From contig JAQBNS010000052.1 of assembly GCA_028288405.1 (NCBI GenBank), positions 1 through 64,000 on the forward strand: a stretch of 64,000 nucleotides of DNA, read 5' to 3'. Shown piece by piece: positions 18,938 to 29,031 of this stretch; positions within the stretch are counted from its first letter, which is position 1, and each line of letters begins with the position of its first letter. Position numbers and translations under genes: made by a program. The notes under the pieces are model-generated. The model made no database searches. It was not told where the DNA came from and worked only from the letters and a program-made list of their open reading frames with translations. This stretch comes from Chitinophagaceae bacterium. Lineage in GTDB: Bacteria > Bacteroidota > Bacteroidia > Cytophagales > Cytophagaceae.

Positions 18938-20038
18938 ATGTATTGGCATCGTTTATTTCTGATTCTTTTATTGTTCTATTCTTGCAATGGATTAGCCAAT
19001 ATGGCCGATCCTGTAAGACCAGGAACAATGGGTAAAGTACCTTTTACATCCGAACATATATCCATCGATAAAGAGAATATAACTATTATTCCTTACGGCA
19101 ATTTTTCCAGTGCTCAATTTATAGTAGAATACTACATTAATGCCGACGAGGAATCTGCGGCAGTTCCGTTGGTCTTTTATGCTTCAGATTTCGAAAAGGA
19201 TTTTAAAGTGTGGGTAGATGAAAAGCTTATCAATACTCAACCTATACCAAACTTCCTGCATTCCTCATTGAATAAAAATTATCGTCATCTTGCCGCACAC
19301 TTTTCCCACCCAGATATTGAGGCAACATTTATAAATGATCATTCATCAGATCAGCTGACTACTGTTGAATCAGATTTGAAATATTTTGAAATTCCAATCA
19401 GTATAGGTAAACACATTATACGAGTGGCCTATACTGCTAATTATTGGGTAGATAATTCTTTTAGGATAAGAGAATTCAGTTTCAGGTATGCCCTATCTCC
19501 CGCTTACCAATGGAAATCTTACGGTGATCTCAAAATAACACTGGATGCAAGAAATTTAAATGAAGAGTATCAGCATATTTATACAAACCTTAAAACACCG
19601 GACGAAGGAAGTGTCAATGCTGTTGCGAAATGGCATTACAAAGAGATACCTGTTGATGTGATGATGATCCAATGTAAAGAATATCATCCATGGTTTATAA
19701 GAGCACTGGTCTATCTCAATCCATTATTCTTTATGCTCATTTTGAGTGGTGGCCTGATTTTCTGGCATGTCATAAAAATAGCTCTTAACAGAAAAACAAA
19801 TACTAAAAACACTATTTCAAAAATAGCACTTTACGGAAGTATAGCATTACCTCTTATTGTGCTGCTGACGGTTATTTTTTACAATGAGCTTCTTGCTTCA
19901 TTAACGCACAGTAATGATGGCTATTTCTTTCTTATTCTATTTGCCTATCCTTTCCTTATGCCATGTTACCTTTTTATTATCTGGCTCTACGATTGGGGAT
20001 TGCAGATAAACTATTCGAAGAAAAAGGAATCATTGTAA
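18938..20038 (+). CDS. Hypothetical membrane protein
   Basis: 366 aa; N-terminal signal and C-terminal hydrophobic helices. Confidence 0.6.
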   Translation: MYWHRLFLILLLFYSCNGLANMADPVRPGTMGKVPFTSEHISIDKENITIIPYGNFSSAQFIVEYYINADEESAAVPLVFYASDFEKDFKVWVDEKLINTQPIPNFLHSSLNKNYRHLAAHFSHPDIEATFINDHSSDQLTTVESDLKYFEIPISIGKHIIRVAYTANYWVDNSFRIREFSFRYALSPAYQWKSYGDLKITLDARNLNEEYQHIYTNLKTPDEGSVNAVAKWHYKEIPVDVMMIQCKEYHPWFIRALVYLNPLFFMLILSGGLIFWHVIKIALNRKTNTKNTISKIALYGSIALPLIVLLTVIFYNELLASLTHSNDGYFFLILFAYPFLMPCYLFIIWLYDWGLQINYSKKKESL

Positions 20039-20085
20039 CTCCCATGAAAAGTATTAAATTATAAAAGAGATTATCCACACCAGCT

Positions 20086-21660
20086 ATGAAAAAACCAATC
20101 TATTCCACCTTACTGTTCATGCTTCTTGCACTATCCGCCAGTGCTCAAGTCCAAGCCTTGCTTCCACCCACTGAAGCAGAAAAAACAGAACTCAAGAAAC
20201 TCGTTAAAAACTACGAAGTCTACGTCAACACGATGACGAGTAAAACCATAGCCGCTGATGCGAAGAAACTAGCCTCGGTAAAATACATGAGAGAAAACCT
20301 GATGAAGGGAACTGTCTTTTTCATCAACGATCTGGATACGGCAGATACCAACAAGAAATTTCCTTTCCTTACTTATATGAACAAGCTGGAAGGATCTTAT
20401 GGTGGTGGCAGTATTCATGTGGTATCTTCTACGCTCTTATTTGACAAAATTAAATTTGATCAATGGAGAAGATTTTACTATGCGGAAATTAAAACCAGTG
20501 AAACCATTCAGTGGAAGGAAGTGGTGTCCAATAAAAAACTGGTAACTGACAGCATCACAAAAGTGGCAGACAGTGTTGTAGTTGCCGATACCCTGACGAG
20601 AACAAAGAATTTCAAACTCACTTTTTTCATTCGTTTTGATAAAATGGGTACCGGGTATTCCAACTATAAATTGTGGGCCATCACAGGTCCCGGAGAGATG
20701 CCGGAGTTACCGCCATTGGAACCCTTGCAACAATGGTGGAGTGCTTTAACACCAGAATGGAAAACTTCTTTGCGAACATTAAGAACGATCGATGAATATC
20801 CTGCAGAAGCGGATATAGAAAAACTGACCTATCAGCCTGAATTGGATTTCAGCAATGCAGCGATGACCACTTATGAGCCACTCGCTAAATTTACCAATGT
20901 TAAAAAACTAACCGTCGCCGGTGCCTCCATCAATAGCTTTGAACCGATTTCTAAAATGTCAGGATTAATTTACCTTGACATTTCCAAATCCAAAATAGAA
21001 TCCATTGAAGGCGTGCAAAAACTGACTAAACTGGAAGAGTTTTATTGTATAGGCAATAAACTCACAACGATTGCTCCTGTTGCCACTTGTATCAGTCTTA
21101 TTAAATTCAATTGTTCTGAAAATGATCTGGAAGATATTTCGTACGTAAAAGATCTGATTAACTTAAAAGAACTGAATGTTTCACTGAACATTAAACTAAA
21201 GAATATCGATGCGGTAAAAGCTTTGATCAATATGGAAAAAATATCTTTCCGTAAGATTGAAATCAAAGACTTGACACCGGTACAGAATATGCCCAACCTG
21301 GTATACCTGGATGCCTACAATACAGGAGTGACTTCATTAGAGCCCATTCGCAACATGCAGAAAATATTTCACCTGGATTTGTCCAGCAATAAAATCACCA
21401 CCTTGGATCCGATTCGTAATTATAAATATTTGTTGCGTTTGTATTTGAATACTTCCAGTATTCAGGACTACAGCATCATTGACAATTTCACCTTGTTGCG
21501 TGAACTGGATATTTCAAACTGTCCTCAAATCAAAACGCTCGGAGGCATACATAGACTGGATTTTCTGACTTCCTTAAAGTGTATTCATACCAACATCGAT
21601 AAAGGAGAAATTGCACGGTTCAAGAAAAATCATCCCAACTGTGGAGTAACCTACTATTAA
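20086..21660 (+). CDS. Secreted leucine-rich repeat protein (SDS22-type repeats)
   Basis: Signal peptide; repeats such as KLTVAGASINSFEPISKMSGLIYLDISKSKIESIEGVQKLTKLEEF. Confidence 0.85.
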   Translation: MKKPIYSTLLFMLLALSASAQVQALLPPTEAEKTELKKLVKNYEVYVNTMTSKTIAADAKKLASVKYMRENLMKGTVFFINDLDTADTNKKFPFLTYMNKLEGSYGGGSIHVVSSTLLFDKIKFDQWRRFYYAEIKTSETIQWKEVVSNKKLVTDSITKVADSVVVADTLTRTKNFKLTFFIRFDKMGTGYSNYKLWAITGPGEMPELPPLEPLQQWWSALTPEWKTSLRTLRTIDEYPAEADIEKLTYQPELDFSNAAMTTYEPLAKFTNVKKLTVAGASINSFEPISKMSGLIYLDISKSKIESIEGVQKLTKLEEFYCIGNKLTTIAPVATCISLIKFNCSENDLEDISYVKDLINLKELNVSLNIKLKNIDAVKALINMEKISFRKIEIKDLTPVQNMPNLVYLDAYNTGVTSLEPIRNMQKIFHLDLSSNKITTLDPIRNYKYLLRLYLNTSSIQDYSIIDNFTLLRELDISNCPQIKTLGGIHRLDFLTSLKCIHTNIDKGEIARFKKNHPNCGVTYY

Positions 21661-21664
21661 AAAG

Positions 21665-21699
21665 AAAGAGCCGTCAATGATTGACGGCTCTTCTTTTTT
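21665..21699. terminator. Intrinsic terminator between convergent genes
   Basis: aaagagccgtcaatgattgacggctcttctttttt. Confidence 0.85.
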
Positions 21700-22084
21700 A
21701 CATCATTGAAGACTTCCTCGCTGTACTTTTCTTTTTAGCTGTTTTTTTAGCCGTAGATTTTTTAGCCGTTGACTTCTTCGCTGTTTTCTTTGCTGAAGAT
21801 TTTTTAGCGGTCTTCTTAGCAGCTGGTTTCTTTGTCGCCTTTTTAGCAGTGGATTTTTTAGCTGCTTTTTTTGTAGCCGACTTCTTAGCCGTAGCTTTCT
21901 TCGTTGAAGATTTCTTAGATGGAACTTTCGCGCCTTTTGCACGAGCCTCTGAAAGTCCGATTGCAATAGCTTGCTCACGACTTTTTACTTTTTTTCCGCT
22001 GCTTCCTGAACGAAGTGTACCTTTGTTCTTTTTTTTCATGGCGCTTTCCACCATGTCACCTGATTTTTTTGAATACTTTGCCAT
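21698..22084 (-). CDS. Small basic DNA-binding-like protein: DUF6496-like head with histone H1-like Lys/Ala tail
   Basis: Start MAKYSKKSGDMVESAMKKKNKGTLRSGSSGKKVKSREQAIAIGLSEARAKG then long KKSTAKKATKKPAAKK repeats. Confidence 0.85.
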   Translation of the reverse strand: MAKYSKKSGDMVESAMKKKNKGTLRSGSSGKKVKSREQAIAIGLSEARAKGAKVPSKKSSTKKATAKKSATKKAAKKSTAKKATKKPAAKKTAKKSSAKKTAKKSTAKKSTAKKTAKKKSTARKSSMM

Positions 22085-22344
22085 AGTTGTAAAATTAAAG
22101 ATTGATTCCCATTTTAGAGAAAAGAGAAAATTATGCCAATCTATTTTAAACAATTCATGGTCAAGATGAAAGCCACGTAAATAAAGGTATACAGGCTTGA
22201 TGCTTCAACTCAATGAAGCGCTCATCTGACCATGAATTGTCTATTAATTTCCACACTATCGTTCCAAACAAAAGTATAAGTACCAAAGACCACTTACAAT
22301 ACCTACTATTAAGTATCCTGATACCCTTTATAGGTATCAAAAAT

Positions 22345-23295
22345 CTAATGGTATATCAGGTAATACTGTATCAATGCCATGACCTCCATCAGCAAAGCCA
22401 CGCCTATGTGTATGGCACAGCCACCCAGGATGCTTCGGGAATACAGCGCGATGATACCTAATATATAGCCTCCAAAAATAGATCCTATCGTTTCGGCCAT
22501 CGGCTTTCCGAAATGAAGAAAGGCATAAGCCACGACCATAGGAAGAATAGTATGTTTCCCCATTATGGACGAAAGTCCAATGACTAAGGCTCCTCTAAAC
22601 AATAACTCTACCGTAACAAAATCAAACAGATAGAACACTTCGAAGATCCCGCTCATCTGCGCGCGGGATAATCCAAATACTTCATTCGCTCTCCAGGGTT
22701 TGAAAGAAGGATAAGCTTCTAAGAAATCTGGTTGAAACGAAGCCCAGAAAATAAGCGGAACCATGATCAATAAGAAAACAAAATAAACTTTGTAGTCAAA
22801 TCCTTCGATCGACAATCCATACAAACCCTTCTCCTTTCTATCGTAAATGTACTTCAGAAAAATCAAAGGAATAAAATAGACCAAAGTGGGATACACGTTG
22901 GTAATGATCTTCAATAAAAAATATTGCTCATCATAATTCAAATAATCCCTGCTAAAAATATAATGCGTGTGATGAAAGAACGATCCATCAATACTTAAGA
23001 TCAGCAGAAACAAACTACTCTTGATCCAGAACGCAGCTTTCTTTAAATAATCTTCTTTATACACGAATGCTTTGGGAACAGCGATCGCATAATAGGCAAA
23101 CGCATTAAAACTAAAACTGAAAAAATAATCTTTCCATGAATTCGAATCGTTGATCCACTTTTCCTCTAAATCCCAGTTGTAATTCAAGTAAATGGTGACG
23201 ACAAGAAAAATGGCTGTATAGGCATAAAATCCTATGTTAAAATCAGCTGCAACGAAATCCTTCAGGTATTGACTAATCTTCTTCATGCTATTCAA
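22345..23295 (-). CDS. CPBP family intramembrane protease-like protein
   Basis: Polytopic; FVTVELLFRGALV and YAFLHFGKPMAETIGSIFGGYILGIIAL. Confidence 0.75.
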   Translation of the reverse strand: MNSMKKISQYLKDFVAADFNIGFYAYTAIFLVVTIYLNYNWDLEEKWINDSNSWKDYFFSFSFNAFAYYAIAVPKAFVYKEDYLKKAAFWIKSSLFLLILSIDGSFFHHTHYIFSRDYLNYDEQYFLLKIITNVYPTLVYFIPLIFLKYIYDRKEKGLYGLSIEGFDYKVYFVFLLIMVPLIFWASFQPDFLEAYPSFKPWRANEVFGLSRAQMSGIFEVFYLFDFVTVELLFRGALVIGLSSIMGKHTILPMVVAYAFLHFGKPMAETIGSIFGGYILGIIALYSRSILGGCAIHIGVALLMEVMALIQYYLIYH

Positions 23296-23477
23296 AAAAC
23301 AAAGCTATCTATTTTATTTGATTTGTGCTCAGGAGGCAAAAAATGTTTAAACAATTACCTTATTCCATCATAAATAATGGACACTTTTCTTTCGATTTTC
23401 GCTATTATCTATAACCAAAATGGGTATCTTAAAGTAAAAGGAAAGAAGAGTGAAATTGTTACACCCAAATTAATCCG

Positions 23478-24629
23478 ATGGATCTATTCTCCGATAACAT
23501 TAAGATTGAAGACCTGGGCACTGCCACCAGACTTTTTAACGAAAGCAGAACAGGATTTTTAAAACTATTTAATAACAGCCCCGTGTGCATGAGCATGACC
23601 GCGACTACACTGGGAAAGCGAGCCTATAAAAGAGTCAATAAAAAGTTTATAGAAAAATTTGAGTTCTCTGAAGAAGAAATCATTGGCCGGACCTCTGTAG
23701 AAATAGGAATATTGGATACAGAAGAATCACTGCGTGTAGGAGCTATTATTAAAGAAAAAGGAAGACTGCAAAACGACTATGTAAAATGCATCACAAAAAG
23801 CGGAAAAATAGTGCATACGGTTTCTTCTATTGAATTTATGGAAATGAATGAAGAAACATACTTGGTTTCTTTCTTTGTAGACATTACACAAATCATAGAG
23901 CAACAAGCCATTATTGAACAGCACGCCAAACAGCTTGAGACGGCCAATAAAGAATTAGAAGCTTTCTCTTATTCGGTATCGCATGATCTGCGGGCTCCCT
24001 TGCGTGCGATAGACGGTTACGCCAAAAGTTTAGAAGAAGATTTTTATTCCATTGTCAACGAAGAAGGAAAAAGAATGTTGAGTGCCATTCAGCGCAATGC
24101 GAAGAAAATGGGCAATCTCATCGATGACCTCTTAGCTTTTGCAAAATTAGGAAAGAAAGCAGTCCTGAAAACCGATATTGATATGGTGAGTCTTTTTCAG
24201 GAAGTGTTGTTCGATCTGAAACAGACTACCCATCACAAAGCGGAAATAAAAACGGGGACTTTACATGCGATCAAAGGAGATTATGCTTTGATGAAACAAG
24301 TCCTCATCAACTTACTCTCTAATGCCATCAAATACTCTGCGCGCAAAGAAAGTCCACTTGTTGAAATCAGTTCTGAGATAAAAGACGATCAGATCCTGTA
24401 CACGATAAAAGACAATGGAGAAGGATTTGACATGAAATATGCGGATAAATTGTTTGGCGTGTTTCAACGCTTGCACAGCAGCGATCAGTTTGAAGGAACA
24501 GGTGTTGGCTTAGCCATTGTACAACGGATAGTTGACAAACACGGTGGAACGATCTCCGCCAACGCAGAAATAGGCAAAGGTGCTACATTTTGTTTTACTA
24601 TTCCTCTAAAAGAAGAGTCGATTGTTTGA
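23478..24629 (+). CDS. PAS-domain sensor histidine kinase
   Basis: PAS region; H-box FSYSVSHDLRAPLRAIDGYAK; DNGEGFDMKYADKLFGVFQRLH, GTGVGLAIVQRIVDKHGG. Confidence 0.9.
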   Translation: MDLFSDNIKIEDLGTATRLFNESRTGFLKLFNNSPVCMSMTATTLGKRAYKRVNKKFIEKFEFSEEEIIGRTSVEIGILDTEESLRVGAIIKEKGRLQNDYVKCITKSGKIVHTVSSIEFMEMNEETYLVSFFVDITQIIEQQAIIEQHAKQLETANKELEAFSYSVSHDLRAPLRAIDGYAKSLEEDFYSIVNEEGKRMLSAIQRNAKKMGNLIDDLLAFAKLGKKAVLKTDIDMVSLFQEVLFDLKQTTHHKAEIKTGTLHAIKGDYALMKQVLINLLSNAIKYSARKESPLVEISSEIKDDQILYTIKDNGEGFDMKYADKLFGVFQRLHSSDQFEGTGVGLAIVQRIVDKHGGTISANAEIGKGATFCFTIPLKEESIV

Positions 24630-25907
24630 TTAACAGTCCAACACACGCTCCAACTTCATCCCTCTGGAACCCTTGATGAATACATGTGCATGCTTGATTC
24701 TATCCCAATCAAAATCCTTGAGTAACAATTCGGGATCCGGATAATAGACAAACTTAGGACTCAACGCAGCAGCATATTGCATATTCTTTCCACACAATAC
24801 TACTTTGTCATAATCTTGTTGCAATAACCATTTGCCCAGTTCTTCGTGCTCGTATTGCGTCTCTGCACCTAGCTCCAACATGTCTCCAAGGATAACCACT
24901 TTGTGCTTGGCTTCCTGCTTGGTAAAATTAGTCAAGGCTGCGCGCATGGAAGAAGGATTGGCATTGTAGGCATCCAACATGATGATGTTACTGCCAAATA
25001 CTAAATGCTGTGAACGATTATTTTTAGGAATATAATTTTCGATCGCTTCATCACACAAATTCAATGGTACATCAAAATACTTACCGACACATTGTGCCGC
25101 TTCCATATTGTAAAAATTATAGACACCGTTAAAATGTGTTTTTATTCTTCTTTCTTTCTCGTCTGTATAAATAACAACAGGAACTTCTTGTACCAATTCT
25201 GTCCAGCTGTAATCTCCCCTGCTTCCATAATAAATTACTTTCTCTACTGTACATTCTTTCTTCAATACTTCGTCTTCACTGCGTACGAAAGCCGTACCGC
25301 CTGTAGCCTGCAAGTAACGGTACAATTCTCCTTTGCCTTTCTTCACTCCTTCTATTCCGCCAAAACCTTCTAAATGCGCTTTGCCCATATTGGTGATCAA
25401 ACCGTGCGTCGGTTCTACGATGGCGCAATAACCTTCAATTTCTTTTTGATGATTGGCGCCCATTTCTACAATCACCATTTCTGTTCCTTTCGCTACGCTC
25501 AATAAGGTGAGCGGAATGCCGATGTGATTGTTCAAGTTGCCTTGGGTACAATACGTTTTGTATTTTTTGGCCAGCACGGTATACATTAGTTCCTTGGTAG
25601 TTGTTTTGCCGTTTGATCCGGTAATGGCAATAAAAGGAACGCTGAACTGGCGACGGTGATGTAAAGCCAGTTGTTGCAAAGCGACTAATGTATCTTCCAC
25701 TACAATATATTGTTCGGTCAATGCATAACTCACATCATCAATGACCGCATAACTCGCTCCGGCTTCCAATGCTTTCGCTGCAAAATCATTCGCATTAAAA
25801 TTAGGGCCTTTCAATGCAAAAAATAGTTGTCCCGATTTTACTGTACGGGTATCGGTATTCACGCCAGTGGAATTAAGGTATAAATGATATAATGCTTCTA
25901 TTGTCAT
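24630..25907 (-). CDS. murF: UDP-N-acetylmuramoyl-tripeptide--D-alanyl-D-alanine ligase
   Basis: FIAITGSNGKTTTKEL, GNLNNHIGIPLTLL, MLDAYNANPSSMRAAL. Confidence 0.93.
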   Translation of the reverse strand: MTIEALYHLYLNSTGVNTDTRTVKSGQLFFALKGPNFNANDFAAKALEAGASYAVIDDVSYALTEQYIVVEDTLVALQQLALHHRRQFSVPFIAITGSNGKTTTKELMYTVLAKKYKTYCTQGNLNNHIGIPLTLLSVAKGTEMVIVEMGANHQKEIEGYCAIVEPTHGLITNMGKAHLEGFGGIEGVKKGKGELYRYLQATGGTAFVRSEDEVLKKECTVEKVIYYGSRGDYSWTELVQEVPVVIYTDEKERRIKTHFNGVYNFYNMEAAQCVGKYFDVPLNLCDEAIENYIPKNNRSQHLVFGSNIIMLDAYNANPSSMRAALTNFTKQEAKHKVVILGDMLELGAETQYEHEELGKWLLQQDYDKVVLCGKNMQYAAALSPKFVYYPDPELLLKDFDWDRIKHAHVFIKGSRGMKLERVLDC

Positions 25908-25909
25908 GA

Positions 25910-26686
25910 TTACTGAATGTTAAACTGATCGGCATCTTTCCAGGCCGGAAATTTTTCTCTAAACTTTAGCAAGGCATCGGCACTCCATGTGCTAATACCC
26001 CAAACTTCTTTCTCTTCTTCTTCCCAAAGTACTTCGCCTTTAAAATCGATGCTGGCAGAAGCACCATTATAAGAGATGTCCAGGCCATCTGTTCCTACCC
26101 TATTGGCGCCCGCTACATAAGCGATGTTCTCTATGGCTCTTGCTTTAAGCAAAGTACTCCAAACTTTTACACGCGCTTGCGGCCAGTTGGCCACATAAAT
26201 CAAGGCATCGTAAGCATTGTTGACATTTCTTGACCAAACAGGAAAACGCAAATCATAGCAAACCAAAGGAGAAATTTTCCAACCTTTCCATTCTACGACG
26301 AGTTGTTGTTGGCCCGCTCCATACACTTCGTGTTCGCCCGCCATGCGAAACAAATGGCGCTTGTCGTAAGTTTTATACGTACCATCGGGAAACATCCATA
26401 CTAAACGATTGTAAAATAGTCCACCTTCCTGAACAATATAACTGCCGCAAACAGAAGCTTGTGTTTGCGAAGCCATTTGCCTCAACCATTTGAACGTATG
26501 AAGATTCATCGGTTCAGCAAGGGCAGATGCATTCATGGTAAAACCCGTTGTAAACATTTCAGGTAATACGATCACATCCACTTGTTCTTTCAACTGCCAG
26601 ATTTTTTCCTCCAGCATGCTGCGATTAGCCGTTGGGTTTTCCCAGTGAAGAGATGTTTGCAGGATCGCTATTTTTAAATCTTGCAT
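25910..26686 (-). CDS. Carbon-nitrogen hydrolase, omega-amidase (YafV-like)
   Basis: VIVLPEMFTTGFTMN, SPLVCYDLRFPVWSRN, IENIAYVAGANRVGTDG. Confidence 0.88.
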   Translation of the reverse strand: MQDLKIAILQTSLHWENPTANRSMLEEKIWQLKEQVDVIVLPEMFTTGFTMNASALAEPMNLHTFKWLRQMASQTQASVCGSYIVQEGGLFYNRLVWMFPDGTYKTYDKRHLFRMAGEHEVYGAGQQQLVVEWKGWKISPLVCYDLRFPVWSRNVNNAYDALIYVANWPQARVKVWSTLLKARAIENIAYVAGANRVGTDGLDISYNGASASIDFKGEVLWEEEEKEVWGISTWSADALLKFREKFPAWKDADQFNIQ

Positions 26687-27825
26687 AATATTTCCGCAGC
26701 TTGTTGTAACGTCTCCTCTTTCTTAGCAAAACAAAAACGCAAGATCTGTTGATCCGTTTTGTCATGGTAAAATACAGACACAGGTATAGCAGCCAATTTC
26801 ATTTCCTTCACCATCCACTCTGCCATGTCTGTTTCTTTTTTATCACTTACTGCCGCATAAGACAGCAATTGAAAGTAGGTGCCTTCCGTAGGTATGGATT
26901 TAAATCCTGAATGCTTGATCGCATTTAAGAAATAATTTCTTTTCGATTGAAAAAAAGAAGATAAGTTGTGGTGCCAATCCGTATCGTCAAGCATATCGCT
27001 TACCGCATGTTGTATGGGAGTGACAGCACTGAAGGTATTGTATTGATGCACTTTTCTGAACTCTTTCGTCAGATGAGCAGGAGCAACACAAAAACCCAAA
27101 CGCCATCCGGTGGCATGGTATGTTTTTCCGAAAGAGCCAACGGTCAATGTTTTCTCTCTGATGAAAGGATCTGCAGCTAAGCAAAAATGATGCGCGCCGT
27201 CAAATACCATGTGTTCGTATACTTCATCACTTAACACGAGCATATCATGTCGTTGCAACAACTCACGCAACGCATTCACATCCTCTTTAGTAAATACCGT
27301 ACCGGTTGGATTATGAGGAGAATTTAAAATCAACAAACGAGTGCGTGAAGTGATCGCCGCTTCTACTTTGTTCCAATCGATTTTAAAATCAGGATAGGTC
27401 GTTTTAACAAAAACCGGTTTCCCTCCGTTCAATAGGATAGCCGGCTCGTAACAATCGAATGCCGGTTCGATGATGATGACTTCGTCGCCGGCTTTGATCA
27501 GCGCAGTGATGGCAGAGAAGCAAGCTTCCGTAGCGCCGCAGGTAATGGTAATTTCATTTACCGGATCAAATGGAGCACCATACACACTGGCGTATTTCGT
27601 TGCCAGCTTTTCTCGCAGCGATAAAATACCCGCCATGGGAGCATATTGATTTTTACCGGATAACATGTGATGAGAAACTCTTTCCACCAGATAAGAAGGG
27701 ACATCAAAATCCGGAAAGCCTTGCGCCAGGTTGACTGCGTTGTACTGCATAGCCAAACCAGACATGGTGGTAAAAATATTGGTGCCGATATGTGGAAGTT
27801 TGGAATGCACGTCGACGCTATTCAT
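26674..27825 (-). CDS. PLP-dependent aminotransferase (methionine/glutamine aminotransferase, YbdL-like)
   Basis: NLAQGFPDFD, LILNSPHNPTGTVF, TVGSFGKTYHATGWRLGFC. Confidence 0.88.
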   Translation of the reverse strand: MNSVDVHSKLPHIGTNIFTTMSGLAMQYNAVNLAQGFPDFDVPSYLVERVSHHMLSGKNQYAPMAGILSLREKLATKYASVYGAPFDPVNEITITCGATEACFSAITALIKAGDEVIIIEPAFDCYEPAILLNGGKPVFVKTTYPDFKIDWNKVEAAITSRTRLLILNSPHNPTGTVFTKEDVNALRELLQRHDMLVLSDEVYEHMVFDGAHHFCLAADPFIREKTLTVGSFGKTYHATGWRLGFCVAPAHLTKEFRKVHQYNTFSAVTPIQHAVSDMLDDTDWHHNLSSFFQSKRNYFLNAIKHSGFKSIPTEGTYFQLLSYAAVSDKKETDMAEWMVKEMKLAAIPVSVFYHDKTDQQILRFCFAKKEETLQQAAEILCKI

Positions 27826-27828
27826 TGC

Positions 27829-28380
27829 TTAACGCTTGACAGGAAAACGCATGCGGTAAGCAGCATCAACTATTCCTTTGCTGATGTTGATGAGCTTTGA
27901 TTTATACAATCTCTTTTTCAATGGAGAAAGATGATCTGTAAATAAAATGCCTTCAATGTGATCGTATTCGTGTTGAATCACTCGCGCAGCCATGCCGCTG
28001 TATTCTTCTTTATGTTTCTTCCAGTTTTCATCGTAATATTCGATGATCAAACTTTCCGGACGTTCTACTGCTGCACGTATACCCGGTATACTCAGGCAGC
28101 CTTCTTCATAAGGCCAATCCTCACCCATCTCTTCAACGATGACAGGATTAATAAATGCCTTTTTCAAATCCGGGTATTCAGAATCTTCAAATCCTCCCGC
28201 ATCAATCACAAACAATCGCTTGCTCAATCCTATCTGAGGAGCTGCCAGGCCAACACCGCTTGCCGTGTACATGGTTTCATACATGTCTGCAATGAGCTGA
28301 GTCAGGTCTTCTCCTTTTGGAATTTCTTCTGCTACTTTCTTCAACACAGGGTCTCCGTAGGCAACGATGGGTAAAATCAT
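27829..28380 (-). CDS. def: Peptide deformylase
   Basis: GVGLAAPQIGLSKRL, EEGCLSIPG, VIQHEYDHIEGILFTDHL. Confidence 0.95.
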   Translation of the reverse strand: MILPIVAYGDPVLKKVAEEIPKGEDLTQLIADMYETMYTASGVGLAAPQIGLSKRLFVIDAGGFEDSEYPDLKKAFINPVIVEEMGEDWPYEEGCLSIPGIRAAVERPESLIIEYYDENWKKHKEEYSGMAARVIQHEYDHIEGILFTDHLSPLKKRLYKSKLINISKGIVDAAYRMRFPVKR

Positions 28381-28457
28381 AAAATAGTAAATGTTTGCTG
28401 TTTTAAATTTAAGGAAAAGGAAGGAAAGTAGAGGTATGAAGAGAAGATTTTGTGAAT

Positions 28458-28617
28458 TAGTGGTCAGTTGTCAGTGATCAGTAGTCCCCGCAGGGTCTCC
28501 TGAAAGGGACCCTGCGCTCTTGAATGCAGCGAAGTCTCGTCTTTCAAGTAACTCGCAGGGTACTCTTCGAGAGACCCTGCGGGAACTGAATGTCTAACGA
28601 CTAACCACTAACGACTA
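28458..28617. repeat. Heptad inverted repeat, TAG/CAG type (copy F), with inner GC-rich nested repeats
   Basis: Left TAGTGGT CAGTTGT CAGTGAT CAGTAGT; right arm reverse complement TAGTCGT TAGTGGT TAGTCGT TAGACAT; inner cgcagggtctc...gagaccctgcggg. Confidence 0.88.
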
Positions 28618-29031
28618 TCTTCTACTTTCCATATACGACTGCAAAATAATTGCCGCACTGACCTTATCGACATTGCCCTTAACCCGTCTGTCTTTTTTCT
28701 TCATCCCACCGGCAATCATAGCATCCATGGCCATGACAGAAGTAAAACGTTCATCCACTTCTTTCACTTCGATCTGAGGAATATCTCGTTGCAATACTTT
28801 GATAAATCCCTTCACGTTCATCGCTGTTTGAGAAGGTGTACTATCTAATCTTTTAGGCATGCCAATCACAAACAGGATGACTTCCTCTTTGCTAATATAC
28901 TCTTTTATAAAATCCAGTAACGTTCCTGTAGGTACCGTGGTTAGAGGAGTTGCAATTAATTGAAGGGGATCGGTTACAGCCAGACCGGTGCGTTTCAATC
29001 CATAATCAATGGCCATGATACGCGGCATCAA
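28615..29031 (-). CDS. ruvX: Holliday junction resolvase RuvX/YqgF
   Basis: MAIDYGLKRTGLAVTDPLQLIATPLTTV, IGMPKRLD, DERFTSVMA, DKVSAAIILQSYMESRR. Confidence 0.93.
   Translation of the reverse strand: MMPRIMAIDYGLKRTGLAVTDPLQLIATPLTTVPTGTLLDFIKEYISKEEVILFVIGMPKRLDSTPSQTAMNVKGFIKVLQRDIPQIEVKEVDERFTSVMAMDAMIAGGMKKKDRRVKGNVDKVSAAIILQSYMESRR

Noticed and set aside
21681-22169. 162-aa plus-strand ORF rich in FLAVFF/FLAVDF
   Set aside because: Reverse-strand reading of the KKSTAKK coding repeats, not a real membrane protein.
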